A stretch of 64,000 bases of DNA from Gryllotalpicola ginsengisoli DSM 22003 (GTDB taxonomy: Bacteria; Actinomycetota; Actinomycetes; Actinomycetales; Microbacteriaceae). Below, piece after piece: positions 54,466 to 63,803 of this stretch. The DNA lies in contig NZ_AULK01000006.1 in the NCBI RefSeq assembly GCF_000419445.1, forward strand, positions 32,599 through 96,598. Reading direction: 5' to 3'. The notes beneath the pieces were generated by a model. It saw nothing but the letters and a program-made list of their open reading frames with translations, ran no database searches and was not told where the DNA came from. Made by a program: the position numbers and the translations under genes. The number at the start of each line of letters is the position of its first letter. Within the stretch, counting starts at the first letter, position 1.

Positions 54466-55758
54466 TCAGCCCTTCGCTGCGGCGTCGTTCGCGGCCTTGA
54501 CGATGTCCTTCGCGGTGCCCTTGCCCGCGAGCAGGTTGACGACCGCGGTGTTCATCGCGTTGCCGACGTTGGAGCCGTACAGGGTGTCGAGGTACTGCGA
54601 CACGAAGCCGGCCTTATTGAAGGCGTCGAGCGCCGACTTGTTGTACGACGCAGTCACGACCTCCTGCGCATCCTTGTTCACCGGGATCGAGTCGAACGCC
54701 TTGGCGTAGGCCTCCTGCTCGTCCTTGGTGAGCAGGAACTCGAGGAAGTCGGTGGCCTGCTTCGGCGCGTCCTTCGACAGGGAGTAGCCGTCGATGCCGC
54801 CGAGCAGCGCCGTCGGGTCGCCCTGGCCGCCGTCGATGGTCGGGAATGGGAACCAGCCGAGGTCGGACAGCGGCTTCTGGTCGGGGGTCAGCGACGCGAT
54901 CACGCCCGGGTCCCAGCCGCCCATGAGCTCCATGGCCGCCTTGTGGTTGGCCAGCAGGCCGGCGGAGGAGCCGGCGCCCTGCTGGGCCGGGGTGGTGAGG
55001 AATCCGTCGTTGAACGGCTTGGTCTTGATGAAGTCGGCCACGTCCTGACCGGCCTTCGTCCAGCAGGAGTCGTCGAACTTGAGGTCCTTCGCGGTCGACT
55101 GCATGGTGTCGGCGCTGCACTCGCGCAGGGCGAAGTTGTAGTACCAGTGCGCCGCGGGCCAGGCGTCCTTGGCGCCGACGGCGACCGGCGCGATGCCGGC
55201 GTCCTTCAGCTTCTGGATGTCGGCCTCGAGCTCGTCCAGGGTGGTCGGCGTCTGCGTGATGCCGGCCTTCTTGAACAGGTCCTTGCTGTAGTAGATGCCC
55301 TCGGGCAGGAAGTCGAGCGGCACGGCGTAGACCTTGCCGTCGATGGACTCGCCCTCGAGGGCGGCGTCGCCGGCGTTGGCCTTGGCGGTGTCGGACAGCT
55401 TGATCTCCTGCAGCTGGCCGGCGTCGACCATGTCCTGCATCTTGCCGCCGCCGCGCTGCAGGAAGATGTCGGGCGCCGAGCCGGAGTTCAGTGCCGTCTG
55501 CAGCTTGCCGTCGAGGTCCTCGTTCTGCACCGACTGGATGTCGATGGTCACGTTGGGGTGGTCGGCCTCGTAGCTCTTGGCCGCGTCCTTGAAGAACTTC
55601 AGCCCCGGGCCCGTGGTGGAGTTGGTCCAGAGGCTCAGGGTGACTTTGCCACCATCCGAACCGCCGGCGTCGTTGCTGCTGGGGGCGCAGCCCGCAGCTG
55701 CGAGCGCGATCCCCGCGCCGAGCGCGAGCACTGCCGCGCCGCGCAATTTCCTCGTCAT
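54466..55758 (-). CDS. CUT1 sugar ABC importer, solute-binding lipoprotein
   Basis: 430 residues. Sec signal peptide with lipobox LAAAGC (Cys near residue 24), then a family 1 extracellular sugar-binding domain (KVTLSLWTNSTTGPG, SAPDIFLQRGGGKMQ, AAMELMGGWDPGVI). It captures oligosaccharide outside the membrane for the two permeases and the GH3 enzyme in the same operon. Unlike the binding protein at 36954 it has no twin-arginine motif. The gene is divergent from a LacI regulator, with a perfect-core operator between them. Confidence 0.94.
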   Translation of the reverse strand: MTRKLRGAAVLALGAGIALAAAGCAPSSNDAGGSDGGKVTLSLWTNSTTGPGLKFFKDAAKSYEADHPNVTIDIQSVQNEDLDGKLQTALNSGSAPDIFLQRGGGKMQDMVDAGQLQEIKLSDTAKANAGDAALEGESIDGKVYAVPLDFLPEGIYYSKDLFKKAGITQTPTTLDELEADIQKLKDAGIAPVAVGAKDAWPAAHWYYNFALRECSADTMQSTAKDLKFDDSCWTKAGQDVADFIKTKPFNDGFLTTPAQQGAGSSAGLLANHKAAMELMGGWDPGVIASLTPDQKPLSDLGWFPFPTIDGGQGDPTALLGGIDGYSLSKDAPKQATDFLEFLLTKDEQEAYAKAFDSIPVNKDAQEVVTASYNKSALDAFNKAGFVSQYLDTLYGSNVGNAMNTAVVNLLAGKGTAKDIVKAANDAAAKG

Positions 55759-55840
55759 CGTGGAAACTCCTTGGTCGTCATTGACGGGTATGGCAGGTGC
55801 CTGCCGACAGGAACCCTGTCACGCCGCCGACCGGGTTGTC

Positions 55841-55860
55841 AAACGATATCGATAACGTTT
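55841..55860. promoter_or_regulatory. LacI-type operator between importer operon and LacI gene
   Basis: AAACGATATCGATAACGTTT, a 20-bp palindrome with one mismatched pair and a central TATCGATA-like core. It lies 83 nt upstream of the binding-protein start and 47 nt upstream of the divergent LacI-type gene, placed to control both. Confidence 0.8.
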
Positions 55861-55906
55861 TAGTCGCGCACCCCCAGGGGCGCCGCATTCCGGTACGGTT
55901 GCCGTC

Positions 55907-56935
55907 ATGGGGACCGACGCCGACCTCTCCGCGCCCACCGCGCGCTCGACCATCACCGACGTCGCCCGCGCGGCCGGAGTCTCGGTCGCCACCGTGTCCA
56001 AGGTCATCAACGGCCGCGACGGCGTCGCCCCGGCCACCTTCCAGAAGGTGATGCGCGTCGTCTCCGAGCTCGGCTACGAGACCTCGCTGGTGGCCAGCAG
56101 CCTGCGCCGGCGCCGCACCGGCGTCATCGGCATCCTGGTCGCCGAGTTCGAGCCGTACTCCTCCGAGCTGCTGAAGGGCATCTCCGCAGCGGCCCACGGC
56201 ACGGGCTACGAGCTGCTGGCCTACTCCGGGCCGCTCGCGGCCGAGCCGCCCGCCGGCTGGGAGCGCCGCTCGCTCTCCCGACTGGCCGGCACCCTCGTCG
56301 ACGGCGCGATCGTGGTGACCCCGACGGTGCTGATGCCCGACACCTCGATCCCGGTGGTCGCCATCGACCCGCACACCGGCCGCGGCGGGCCCAGCACGAT
56401 CGACTCCGACAACGTCGCCGGCTCGCACCTGGCCATGCGCCACCTGCTCGAGCTCGGCCACCGCCGCATCGCGCACATCAGCGGCCGCGGCGACCTCGAA
56501 TCCTCGCACCTGCGCGAGCGCGGCTACCGCGAGGCGCTCGAGCAGGCCGGCCTCCCCTTCGACCCGGACCTCGTGCGCGACGGCGAGTACCGCAGGCAGG
56601 AGGCCGCCGCAGCGGCCCGCGAGCTGCTCGCCCGCCCCGATCGGCCCACCGCGGTCTTCGCGGCCAACGACCTGTCGGCCTTCGGCGTGATCGAGGTCGC
56701 CCACGAGCTCGGCCTGCGCGTGCCCGAGGACCTGTCGGTGATCGGCTTCGACGACATCCCCGACGCCTCGCGCTCGACCCCGCGGCTGACGACGGTCGCC
56801 CAGCCGCTCGGCGAGATGGGCGCCGAGGCGCTGCGCATGCTGCTCGCCCTGCTCGACGGCAACGAGGCGGAGCGGCACATCCGCCTCGACGCCTCGCTCG
56901 TGGTGCGCGACAGCACCGCGCCGGCGCCCGCCTGA
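55907..56935 (+). CDS. LacI-family repressor of the GH3-linked importer
   Basis: 342 residues. Helix-turn-helix TITDVARAAGVSVATVSKVIN at about residues 15-35, hinge SLVASSLRRRRTGVIGI and a ligand-binding domain with VFAANDLSAFGVIEV and VIGFDDIPDASRS. It is divergent from the CUT1 importer plus GH3 operon and upstream of the xylanase-xylA-xylB genes in the same direction. The operator at 55841-55860 suggests it represses the importer operon and itself; a xylo-oligosaccharide inducer is inferred from the flanking xylanase. Confidence 0.94.
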   Translation: MGTDADLSAPTARSTITDVARAAGVSVATVSKVINGRDGVAPATFQKVMRVVSELGYETSLVASSLRRRRTGVIGILVAEFEPYSSELLKGISAAAHGTGYELLAYSGPLAAEPPAGWERRSLSRLAGTLVDGAIVVTPTVLMPDTSIPVVAIDPHTGRGGPSTIDSDNVAGSHLAMRHLLELGHRRIAHISGRGDLESSHLRERGYREALEQAGLPFDPDLVRDGEYRRQEAAAAARELLARPDRPTAVFAANDLSAFGVIEVAHELGLRVPEDLSVIGFDDIPDASRSTPRLTTVAQPLGEMGAEALRMLLALLDGNEAERHIRLDASLVVRDSTAPAPA

Positions 56936-57013
56936 GCCCCGCGCCCCTTCCGGACCGGACCCGCGGCTGATAAGTTCCGAACCGCAACAATTCCCCGAGC
57001 GAGGTCGACGACG

Positions 57014-58279
57014 ATGCACCACGTTTCCGGCGCCCCTGCGGCGCCCGCGCACCGACTCGGCGAAGCCGTCATCACGGTCACGGATGCCTCGGGCCGCCCG
57101 CTCCCCGACACCGACGTCGCCGTCCGCCAGACGAGCCACGCCTTCACCTTCGGCAACATCGGCTTCGACTTCATCGGCCCGGCGAACGGCGAGGACGCCG
57201 ACGGGTCGGGCGAGCGCCTCGCCGGGCTCTACGGCGAGCTGTTCAACACGGCGACCCTGCCGTTCTACTGGGGCCGCTTCGAGCCCGAGCGCGGCCGGCC
57301 CGACACGGAGCGGCTGCGGCGCACGGCCGAGTGGCTTCGGGCACGCGGCATCCGTCTCAAAGGCCACCCGCTGGTCTGGCACACCGTGCAGCCGGAGTGG
57401 CTGCTGGGTCTGCCGCTCGAGGAGGTCGAGCGGCTGCTGCGCGCGCGCATCCGCCGCGAGGTCGAGGGATTCGCCGGACTGATCGACACCTGGGACGCGA
57501 TCAACGAGGTCGTGATCATGCCCGTGTTCGACAACGGCGAGAACGCGATCACGCCGCTGGCCCGGGCGAAGGGGCGCATCCCGATGATCCGCCTGGCCTT
57601 CGAGGAGGCCCGGGCCGCGAACCCGAGCGCGACGCTGCTGCTGAACGACTTCGACCTCTCCAGCGCCTACGAATGCCTCATCGAAGGCGTGCTCGAGGCG
57701 GGCATCCGCATCGACGCGATCGGGCTGCAGACGCACATGCACCAGGGCTACTGGGGCGAAGAGGTGATGCTCGCCATGGTCGAGCGCTTCGCCCGCTACG
57801 GCCTGCCGCTGCACCTCACCGAGACCTCGCTCGTCTCCGGCCACCTGATGCCGCCCGAGATCGTGGACCTGAACGACTACCGGGTCGACGAGTGGCCGTC
57901 CACGCCCGAGGGCGAGGCGCGGCAGGCGGAGGAGATCGTGCGGCACTACCGCTCGCTCGTCTCGCACCCGGCCGTCGAGGCGATCACCTACTGGGGGCTG
58001 ACGGATGCCGGGGCCTGGCTCGGCGCCCCGATCGGCCTCGTGCGCGCCGACGGCTCCCCCAAGCCGTCGTACTCGGCGCTGCACGCCCTGATCAAGGGCG
58101 AGTGGTGGCTCGACGAGACGGTCGTCCGTACGGACGCGGACGGCCGGATCGCCGTGCGCGGCTTCGCCGGCGGCTACGAGGCGCGCTCGGGCGACGCATC
58201 CGTTCGTTTTGATATAAGTTTGTTGAACCAACAAAATCCCATCCGCCTCATCAAGGAAGCTGAAGGACTACCACGATGA
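57014..58279 (+). CDS. GH10 endo-beta-1,4-xylanase, cytoplasmic
   Basis: 421 residues, no signal peptide. A short N-terminal beta segment ([20 protein letters not shown]) leads the GH10 barrel. The acid/base is Glu165 in WDAINEVV and the nucleophile is Glu270 in [18 protein letters not shown] and ITYWGLTD are family hallmarks. It probably cuts imported xylo-oligosaccharides rather than polymer. The last 25 or so residues (after [10 protein letters not shown]) are encoded by an AT-rich stretch carrying the xylA operator and overlap the xylA start by 4 nt, so this tail may be non-functional read-through. Preceded by a 78-nt gap after the LacI gene. Confidence 0.93.
   Translation: MHHVSGAPAAPAHRLGEAVITVTDASGRPLPDTDVAVRQTSHAFTFGNIGFDFIGPANGEDADGSGERLAGLYGELFNTATLPFYWGRFEPERGRPDTERLRRTAEWLRARGIRLKGHPLVWHTVQPEWLLGLPLEEVERLLRARIRREVEGFAGLIDTWDAINEVVIMPVFDNGENAITPLARAKGRIPMIRLAFEEARAANPSATLLLNDFDLSSAYECLIEGVLEAGIRIDAIGLQTHMHQGYWGEEVMLAMVERFARYGLPLHLTETSLVSGHLMPPEIVDLNDYRVDEWPSTPEGEARQAEEIVRHYRSLVSHPAVEAITYWGLTDAGAWLGAPIGLVRADGSPKPSYSALHALIKGEWWLDETVVRTDADGRIAVRGFAGGYEARSGDASVRFDISLLNQQNPIRLIKEAEGLPR
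58211..58235 (+). promoter_or_regulatory. xylA promoter-operator inside the xylanase gene end
   Basis: An AT-rich stretch with GATATAAG (58211-58218) and the perfect inverted repeat TTTGTTG-AAC-CAACAAA (58219-58235), 41 nt upstream of xylA. This resembles the XylR (ROK family) operators in front of xylA in Gram-positive bacteria. The surrounding GC content drops sharply. The likely ROK-type XylR gene is not adjacent. Confidence 0.75.
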
Positions 58280-59466
58280 CTGTCACCCCCACCAAGGCCG
58301 ACCGCTTCTCGTTCGGTCTCTGGACCGTCGGCTACACCGGCAACGACCCGTTCGGCGGCCCGACCCGCCCCGCCCTCGACGTCGTGCACGTCGTCGAGAA
58401 GCTGAACGAGCTCGGCGCCTACGGCCTGACCTTCCACGACGACGACCTGTTCGCCTTCGGCTCCACCGAGGCCGAGCGCCAGAAGCAGATCGACCGCCTG
58501 AAGCAGGCGCTCGCCGACACCGGCCTGATCGTGCCGATGGTCACCACCAACCTCTTCTCGGCCCCCGTCTTCAAGGACGGCGGCTTCACCTCCAACGACC
58601 GCCAGGTGCGCCGCTTCGCGCTGCGCAAGGTGATCCGCCAGCTCGAGCTCGGCGTCGAGCTCGGCGCCAAGACCTTCGTCATGTGGGGCGGCCGCGAGGG
58701 TGCCGAGTACGACTCGGCCAAGGACATCCAGGCCGCGCTCGAGCGCTACCGCGAGGCCGTGAACCTGCTCGCGCAGTACGTCACCGACAAGGGCTACGAC
58801 ATCAAGTTCGCCATCGAGCCGAAGCCGAACGAGCCGCGCGGCGACATCCTGCTGCCGACCGTGGGCCACGCGCTCGCCTTCATCGACTCGCTCGAGAAGC
58901 CCGAGCTGTTCGGCCTCAACCCCGAGGTCGGCCACGAGACCATGGCGGGCCTCAACTTCGCCGCCGGCATCGCCCAGGCGCTGTACCACGGCAAGCTCTT
59001 CCACATCGACCTGAACGGGCAGCGCTCGATCAAGTACGACCAGGACCTGGTCTTCGGCCACGGCGACCTGCACAACGCCTTCGCGCTCGTCGACCTGCTC
59101 GAGCACGGCGGCCCCGCCGGCGGCCCGGCCTACGAGGGTCCGCGCCACTTCGACTACAAGCCGAGCCGCACCGAGGACGAGGACGGCATCTGGGAGTCGG
59201 CCAAGGCCAACATGGCCAACTACCTGCTGCTCAAGGAGCGCGCCGACGCCTTCCGCGCCGACCCCGAGGTGCAGGAGGCGCTCGAGGCCGCGAAGGTCGC
59301 CGAGCTGTCCGTGCCGACGCTGGGCGAGGGCGAGAGCTACGAGCAGCTGCTGGCCGACACCTCGGCGTACGAGGAGTTCGACGCCGACGCGTACTTCGGC
59401 GGCAAGGGCTTCGGCTTCGTTCGCCTGCAGCAGCTGGCCACCGAGCACCTCATGGGCGCGCGCTGA
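58276..59466 (+). CDS. xylA: Xylose isomerase
   Basis: 396 residues, class I (actinobacterial) length. Active-site elements: [12 protein letters not shown] (His and Asp), [25 protein letters not shown] (metal Glu), [11 protein letters not shown] (Glu and His), [20 protein letters not shown] (Asp cluster) and [12 protein letters not shown]. It converts D-xylose to D-xylulose in the cytoplasm. GAAGGAC precedes the ATG. The start overlaps the xylanase stop, but xylA also has its own promoter-operator. Two class D hairpins separate it from xylB. Confidence 0.98.
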   Translation: MTVTPTKADRFSFGLWTVGYTGNDPFGGPTRPALDVVHVVEKLNELGAYGLTFHDDDLFAFGSTEAERQKQIDRLKQALADTGLIVPMVTTNLFSAPVFKDGGFTSNDRQVRRFALRKVIRQLELGVELGAKTFVMWGGREGAEYDSAKDIQAALERYREAVNLLAQYVTDKGYDIKFAIEPKPNEPRGDILLPTVGHALAFIDSLEKPELFGLNPEVGHETMAGLNFAAGIAQALYHGKLFHIDLNGQRSIKYDQDLVFGHGDLHNAFALVDLLEHGGPAGGPAYEGPRHFDYKPSRTEDEDGIWESAKANMANYLLLKERADAFRADPEVQEALEAAKVAELSVPTLGEGESYEQLLADTSAYEEFDADAYFGGKGFGFVRLQQLATEHLMGAR

Positions 59467-59467
59467 A

Positions 59468-59549
59468 CCCCGTTGGTTGAGTAGCCCGCGCAGCGGGCGT
59501 ATCGAAACCCCGTTGGTTGAGTAGCCCGCTCCGCGGGCGTATCGAAACC
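59468..59549. repeat. Class D hairpin repeats between xylA and xylB (two units)
   Basis: Two tandem 42-nt units: CCCCGTTGGTTGAGTA, stem GCCCGC-GCA-GCGGGC (first) or GCCCGC-TCC-GCGGGC (second), then GTATCGAAACC. The stem is kept while the loop changes. They lie between cotranscribed genes, like the class B units between pta and ackA, and may adjust xylB expression. Confidence 0.85.
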
Positions 59550-59560
59550 GAAAGGCAACA

Positions 59561-60973
59561 ATGACTCTGGTCGCCGGCGTCGACTCGTCAACGCAGTCCT
59601 GCAAGGTCGTCATCCGCGACCTCGAGACCGGGGCGCTCGTGCGCTCCGGCCGGGCCGCGCACCCCGACGGCACCGAGGTCGACCCCGCCGCGTGGTGGAC
59701 TGCTCTGCAGCAGGCCATCGCCGAGGCGGGCGGCCTCGACGACGTCGCCGCGATCTCGATCGCGGGCCAGCAGCACGGCATGGTCGCGCTCGACGCCGAC
59801 GGCCGGGTCATCCGCCCCGCTCTGCTCTGGAACGACACCCGCTCCGCCGCCGCCGCGGCCGACCTGACCGCCGAGGTCGGGGCGGACGAGTACGCGCGGC
59901 GGGCGGGGCTCGTTCCGGTGGCGAGCTTCACCGCCACCAAGCTGCGCTGGCTCAAGGACAACGAGCCCGAGAACGCGGCCCGGGTGGCGGCCGTGGCGCT
60001 GCCGCACGACTGGCTCACCTGGCGCCTGCTCGGCTACGGCCCTGCGGGCGAGTCGCCGCTGGGCCCGGTGCTCGAGGCGCTCACGACCGACCGATCGGAT
60101 GCCTCGGGCACCGCCTACTGGTCGCCGTTCTCCGATGACTACGATCTCGAGCTGCTCGAGCGGGCGCTCGGCCGCCGGGACGTGGTGCTGCCGCGGGTGC
60201 TCGGCCCGGGCGAGTCGGCCGGGAAGACGCCGGAGGGAGTGCTGGTCGGCCCGGGCGCGGGCGACAACGCGGGCGCCGCGCTCGGCCTCGGCGCCGCGGC
60301 GGGCGACGTCGTCGTCTCGCTCGGCACCTCCGGCACGGTGTTCGCCGTCGCGGAGGACCCCGTCGCCGATCCGACGGGCACGGTCGCGGGCTTCGCCGAC
60401 GCATCCGGTCTTTACCTGCCCATCGTCGTCACGCTCAACGCGGCGCGCGTGCTCGGCTCGATCGCCGGCGTGCTCGGCGTCGACTTCGACGAGCTGGCCC
60501 GGCTGGCGCTGGCCGCCGAGCCCGGCTCGGGCGGGGTCGTGCTGGTGCCGTACTTCGAGGGCGAGCGCACGCCCAACCTGCCCGACGCCAAGGCGAGCCT
60601 GCACGGGCTTACCCTCGCCTCCACCACCCGCGAGAACCTCGCGCGGGCCGCGATCGAGGGGATGCTCTCCGGGCTCGGCGCGGGCCTCGACGCCGTGCGC
60701 GCCGTCGGCGTGGAGGACACGCGCGTGCTGCTCATCGGCGGCGCCGCGCAGAACCCCGCCGTGCAGGCGGTGGCGGCCCAGATCTTCGACGCGCCCGTAG
60801 TGGTGCCCGAGCCCGGCGAGTACGTCGCCGACGGCGGCGCGGTGCAGGCGGCGTGGGCGCTGACCGGGTCGCGGCCCTCCTGGCAGGTGTCGCTCGCGGC
60901 GTCGCCGGGGCCGGACTTCCGCCCTGAGATCCGCGAGCAGTACCTGCGCTACGCCTCCCAGGCGCTGGCGTAG
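59561..60973 (+). CDS. xylB: Xylulokinase
   Basis: 470 residues, FGGY kinase. [15 protein letters not shown] phosphate loop, [38 protein letters not shown] with the catalytic Asp, [12 protein letters not shown] and [13 protein letters not shown]. It phosphorylates D-xylulose to xylulose 5-phosphate, the substrate of the phosphoketolase encoded at 11143-13584. Follows xylA after two class D hairpins; GAAAGGC precedes the ATG. Confidence 0.97.
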   Translation: MTLVAGVDSSTQSCKVVIRDLETGALVRSGRAAHPDGTEVDPAAWWTALQQAIAEAGGLDDVAAISIAGQQHGMVALDADGRVIRPALLWNDTRSAAAAADLTAEVGADEYARRAGLVPVASFTATKLRWLKDNEPENAARVAAVALPHDWLTWRLLGYGPAGESPLGPVLEALTTDRSDASGTAYWSPFSDDYDLELLERALGRRDVVLPRVLGPGESAGKTPEGVLVGPGAGDNAGAALGLGAAAGDVVVSLGTSGTVFAVAEDPVADPTGTVAGFADASGLYLPIVVTLNAARVLGSIAGVLGVDFDELARLALAAEPGSGGVVLVPYFEGERTPNLPDAKASLHGLTLASTTRENLARAAIEGMLSGLGAGLDAVRAVGVEDTRVLLIGGAAQNPAVQAVAAQIFDAPVVVPEPGEYVADGGAVQAAWALTGSRPSWQVSLAASPGPDFRPEIREQYLRYASQALA

Positions 60974-60982
60974 CGGGCCGCG

Positions 60983-61076
60983 GGTCTCCATTCAGCCGCT
61001 GCCGCGGCTGAGTCGACCAGCGGGAGCGGCAGCGTCAGCCGTCGGTCGACTCACGGCGCAGCCGTGAATGGAGACC
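60983..61076. repeat. Class A hairpin repeat pair at a convergent gene junction
   Basis: One direct unit (GGTCTCCATTCA, stem GCCGC-TGCC-GCGGC, TGAGTCGACCAGCGG) and one inverted unit (CGGTCGACTCA, stem CGGC-GCA-GCCG, TGAATGGAGACC) form a 94-bp large palindrome. It lies between the convergent ends of xylB and the VOC gene, a natural place for a bidirectional terminator. Confidence 0.85.
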
Positions 61077-61093
61077 TGCGAGCGGCGGGGGCG

Positions 61094-61738
61094 CTAGCCC
61101 TCGAGCCGCACCGCCACCCCGTCGGGGTCGGTGAGCGCACTGCCGGCCCGGTCGCCGCGCACCGCGAGCGCCAGCCCCGCGAACGGCCCCTGCCCGGGGC
61201 CCAGCTCGAGCGTGTCGGCGCCGAGGCCGAGGTAGACCAGCTCGCCGTCGCGCCCGCGCTCCTCCAGGCCGATCACCTCGCGGTAGAACCGCTCCGCCGC
61301 CGCCGCGTCGGGCGCGCGCAGCGCGTAGCACGCCAGCGCCTCGACCTCGGTGTGCGGCACGGGCGCCTGCCGCCACACCTCGTCGCGCTGCAGCAGTTCG
61401 ATCGACTCGCCCGCGGGCCCGGTCACGAACCCGAGCCGGCCGAAGCCCGTCGCCGCAGGGTGCGGCTCCTCGGTCGGCGTGCATCCGGCATCGACGAGCC
61501 GGCGGAAGTCCGCCTCGAGTTCGTCGACGAGGAACGCGAGGTGCGAGGCGCCGAGAGGGCGCTCCCCCGCCCCGATCAGCTCGATCAGCCCCTGCCCGAG
61601 CTGCAGGTAGCACAGGTCCGTGCCGTGCTCGGGCGGCCGCCGTTCGAAGACGACCCGGCCGCCGAGCTCCGTGTAGAACGCGACCGACGCGTCGTAGTCG
61701 CGCACGAGGATGCCGAGGTGGTTCAGCTCGCGGATCAT
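61094..61738 (-). CDS. Two-domain VOC (glyoxalase-fold) protein
   Basis: 214 residues from an ATG at 61738. Two VOC modules: residues 1-120 (LNHLGILVRDYDASVAFYTELGG, LGASHLAFLVDELEADFRRL, TGPAGESIELLQRD) and 130-214 (LACYALRAPDAAAAERFYREVIGL, LTDPDGVAVRLEG). The first half resembles methylmalonyl-CoA epimerase or lactoylglutathione lyase patterns. The reaction is not assigned. Its ATG overlaps the stop of the glycerate kinase gene (ATGA), so the two are cotranscribed with the importer upstream. Confidence 0.88.
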   Translation of the reverse strand: MIRELNHLGILVRDYDASVAFYTELGGRVVFERRPPEHGTDLCYLQLGQGLIELIGAGERPLGASHLAFLVDELEADFRRLVDAGCTPTEEPHPAATGFGRLGFVTGPAGESIELLQRDEVWRQAPVPHTEVEALACYALRAPDAAAAERFYREVIGLEERGRDGELVYLGLGADTLELGPGQGPFAGLALAVRGDRAGSALTDPDGVAVRLEG

Positions 61739-62856
61739 GCCGGCACCCCCGCGGCGGCGAGGTGCGCCCCCGCCTCCCGCGCCCAGTGGGCCGGCTCGGC
61801 GAGCGCGGCCTGCCCCGATCCGGCGAGCTCGCTGAGCGACGCGACGGCCGCGAAGCGCTCGACGGATGCCTCGACGGCACCCGCCGCGAGCGCCACCGGC
61901 ACCCCCGCCTCGGCCGCGAGGGCGGCCACGTGGGCGGGGGCCTTGCCGCCCGCCGACTGCCCGTCGTACTTCCCCTCGCCGGTGACGACCAGGTCGGCGT
62001 CGGCGATCAGCTCGGGCAGCCGCAGCGCGTCTGCCACCGCGACGGCGCCGGGGGCCACGCTCGCCCCCCACAGGGTGAGCCCGAAGACGGTGCCGCCCGC
62101 CGCGCCCGCGCCGGGGCGTTCGGCGAGCTCGGCACCGCCGGGAACCGCCTGCACGAGGTGCGCGAGGTTCGCCTCGAGGGCACGCACCGCGGCATCCGTC
62201 GATGCGCCCTTCTGCGGCCCGAAGACGGCGGCGGCCCCGCGCGGGCCGAGCAGCGGGTTGTCGACGTCGGTCAGCACGACCGCGCCGCCGGGCGGCAGCG
62301 GCACGACGCCGGAGAGGTCGAGGCGCTCGACGCGCCCGAGGCCGCTGTTGCCGAGCGGCACGGGCACGCCGCGGCCGTCGGTGAACCGGGCGCCCATCGC
62401 GGTGAGCGCGCCGGCTCCGGCGTCGGTGGAGGCGCTGCCGCCGACCGCGATGAGCAGCCGCGTGACCCCGAGGGTGACGGCGGAGGCGATCGCCTGCCCG
62501 AGCCCGAAGGTGTGCGCGTCGAACGGTCTGAGCGGCCCGTCGACGAGGATCAGCCCGCTCGTGGCGGCGAGCTCGACGACGCCGGTTCCGCCGGGGGTGT
62601 CCGGCCCGGGCGGCAGCAGCAGCCAGTCGGCGCGCACCGGGGCCCCGGTGGGGCCGACGGCCATGAGCGGCTGCCGGCGGGCGGCCGGCACCGCGGCGGC
62701 GAAGGCGTCGAGGGTGCCCTCGCCGCCGTCGGCCACGGGGGCGAGGATCAGCTCGTCGTCGGGCCGGCGGCTGAGCCATCCGTCTCTGATCGCCTCGGCC
62801 GCGGCGCGCGCGCTCAGGGTGCCCTTGAACGAGTCGGGAGCTACGACGATCCGCAT
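61735..62856 (-). CDS. Glycerate kinase, GlxK/GarK family
   Basis: 373 residues, normal length. Signatures: VVAPDSFKGTLSA at the N-terminus, LAPVADGGEGTLDA, ELAATSGL, AVGGSASTDAGAGALTAMGARF, LTDVDNPLLGPRGAAAVFGPQKGA and VVTGEGKYDGQSAGGKAP. It phosphorylates D-glycerate to 2-phosphoglycerate (usual for this family), linking glyoxylate or sugar-acid breakdown to glycolysis. It lies downstream of a CUT1 importer on the minus strand, 53 nt after the permease stop. The source of glycerate is not evident in the window. Confidence 0.95.
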   Translation of the reverse strand: MRIVVAPDSFKGTLSARAAAEAIRDGWLSRRPDDELILAPVADGGEGTLDAFAAAVPAARRQPLMAVGPTGAPVRADWLLLPPGPDTPGGTGVVELAATSGLILVDGPLRPFDAHTFGLGQAIASAVTLGVTRLLIAVGGSASTDAGAGALTAMGARFTDGRGVPVPLGNSGLGRVERLDLSGVVPLPPGGAVVLTDVDNPLLGPRGAAAVFGPQKGASTDAAVRALEANLAHLVQAVPGGAELAERPGAGAAGGTVFGLTLWGASVAPGAVAVADALRLPELIADADLVVTGEGKYDGQSAGGKAPAHVAALAAEAGVPVALAAGAVEASVERFAAVASLSELAGSGQAALAEPAHWAREAGAHLAAAGVPA

Positions 62857-62909
62857 GCAGTCAGTCTGCCGCACCCGCGGGCCGGCGCCCGGTGCACCGG
62901 GCGGCGCGC

Positions 62910-63803
62910 TCAGCGGAAGGTGCCGCTCGAGACCGAGCCCTCGAGCCGGCGCTGGAAGATGATGTAGATCACCAGCACGGGGATCACGGTCATCACCACG
63001 CCGGCGAAGAGCGCGCCGAAGTCGACCGAGTACCCGGCCTGCGACGCGAACGACGCCATGCCCTGGGTCAGCACGTAGCGGCTCTCGTCGGTGTTCAGCG
63101 CGACGGGCAGCAGGAACTGGTTCCACAGGCCGAGGAAGTTGAAGATCGCCACGCTCGCCATGCCGGGCTGGGCCATGGGCAGCATCACCTGGAAGAACGC
63201 GCGCCACTCCCCCGCCCCGTCGATCAGCGCCGCCTCGTACACGTCGTCGGGCAGCGACTTGAAGAAGGAGTAGAGGAAGAACACGGTGAACGGCAGCGCG
63301 AACGCCACGTAGGTGAGGATCAGGCCGGGCAGCGTGTTCAGCAGCCCCGAGTTCCGCAGGATGAAGAACAGCGGCACGATCGCGAGGAACACCGGGAAGG
63401 TGAGCCCGGCGAGCATCAGGTAGTAGATGGCCCGGTTGCCCGGGAACTGGAAGCGCGCCAGCACGTAGGCGCACATGGCGCCGAGCAGCATGACGATCAC
63501 GAGCGCGCAGGCCACCACGATCACCGTGTTCAGGAAGTACCGGCCGATGCCGGCATCCGTCCACGCGTGCGCGTAGTTCTCGAACTGCCAGTGCGCAGGA
63601 AGCGAGAACGGGTTGGCGAGGATCTCCTTGGTCGTCTTGAACGACGACAGGATCACCCACAGGAACGGCACGATCACGACGATCGACCAGATCACGAGCA
63701 GCACATGAGAGACGGATGCGACGGCCGCATCGCCCCCGGAGCCGGAGACCCTGCTGCGGGCCGGAGCGGACGACAGCGCCTTGTCGGTGGTGACCGCGGT
63801 CAT
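62910..63803 (-). CDS. CUT1 sugar ABC importer permease, MalG type (third importer)
   Basis: 297 residues. About six helices (first HVLLVIWSIVVIVPFLWVILSSF). The EAA loop is DVYEAALIDGAGEWRAFFQVMLPMA. The C-terminus RRLEGSVSSGTFR fits MalG-type permeases. The ATG overlaps the stop of the partial permease upstream by 4 nt. The substrate is unknown; the glycerate kinase and VOC genes that follow do not define it. Confidence 0.93.
   Translation of the reverse strand: MTAVTTDKALSSAPARSRVSGSGGDAAVASVSHVLLVIWSIVVIVPFLWVILSSFKTTKEILANPFSLPAHWQFENYAHAWTDAGIGRYFLNTVIVVACALVIVMLLGAMCAYVLARFQFPGNRAIYYLMLAGLTFPVFLAIVPLFFILRNSGLLNTLPGLILTYVAFALPFTVFFLYSFFKSLPDDVYEAALIDGAGEWRAFFQVMLPMAQPGMASVAIFNFLGLWNQFLLPVALNTDESRYVLTQGMASFASQAGYSVDFGALFAGVVMTVIPVLVIYIIFQRRLEGSVSSGTFR

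Noticed and set aside
61739-62779. Fusion of a repeat-rich protein to the VOC gene
   Set aside because: The extra frame lies opposite-frame within glycerate kinase; the VOC domain starts cleanly at the ATG at 61738.
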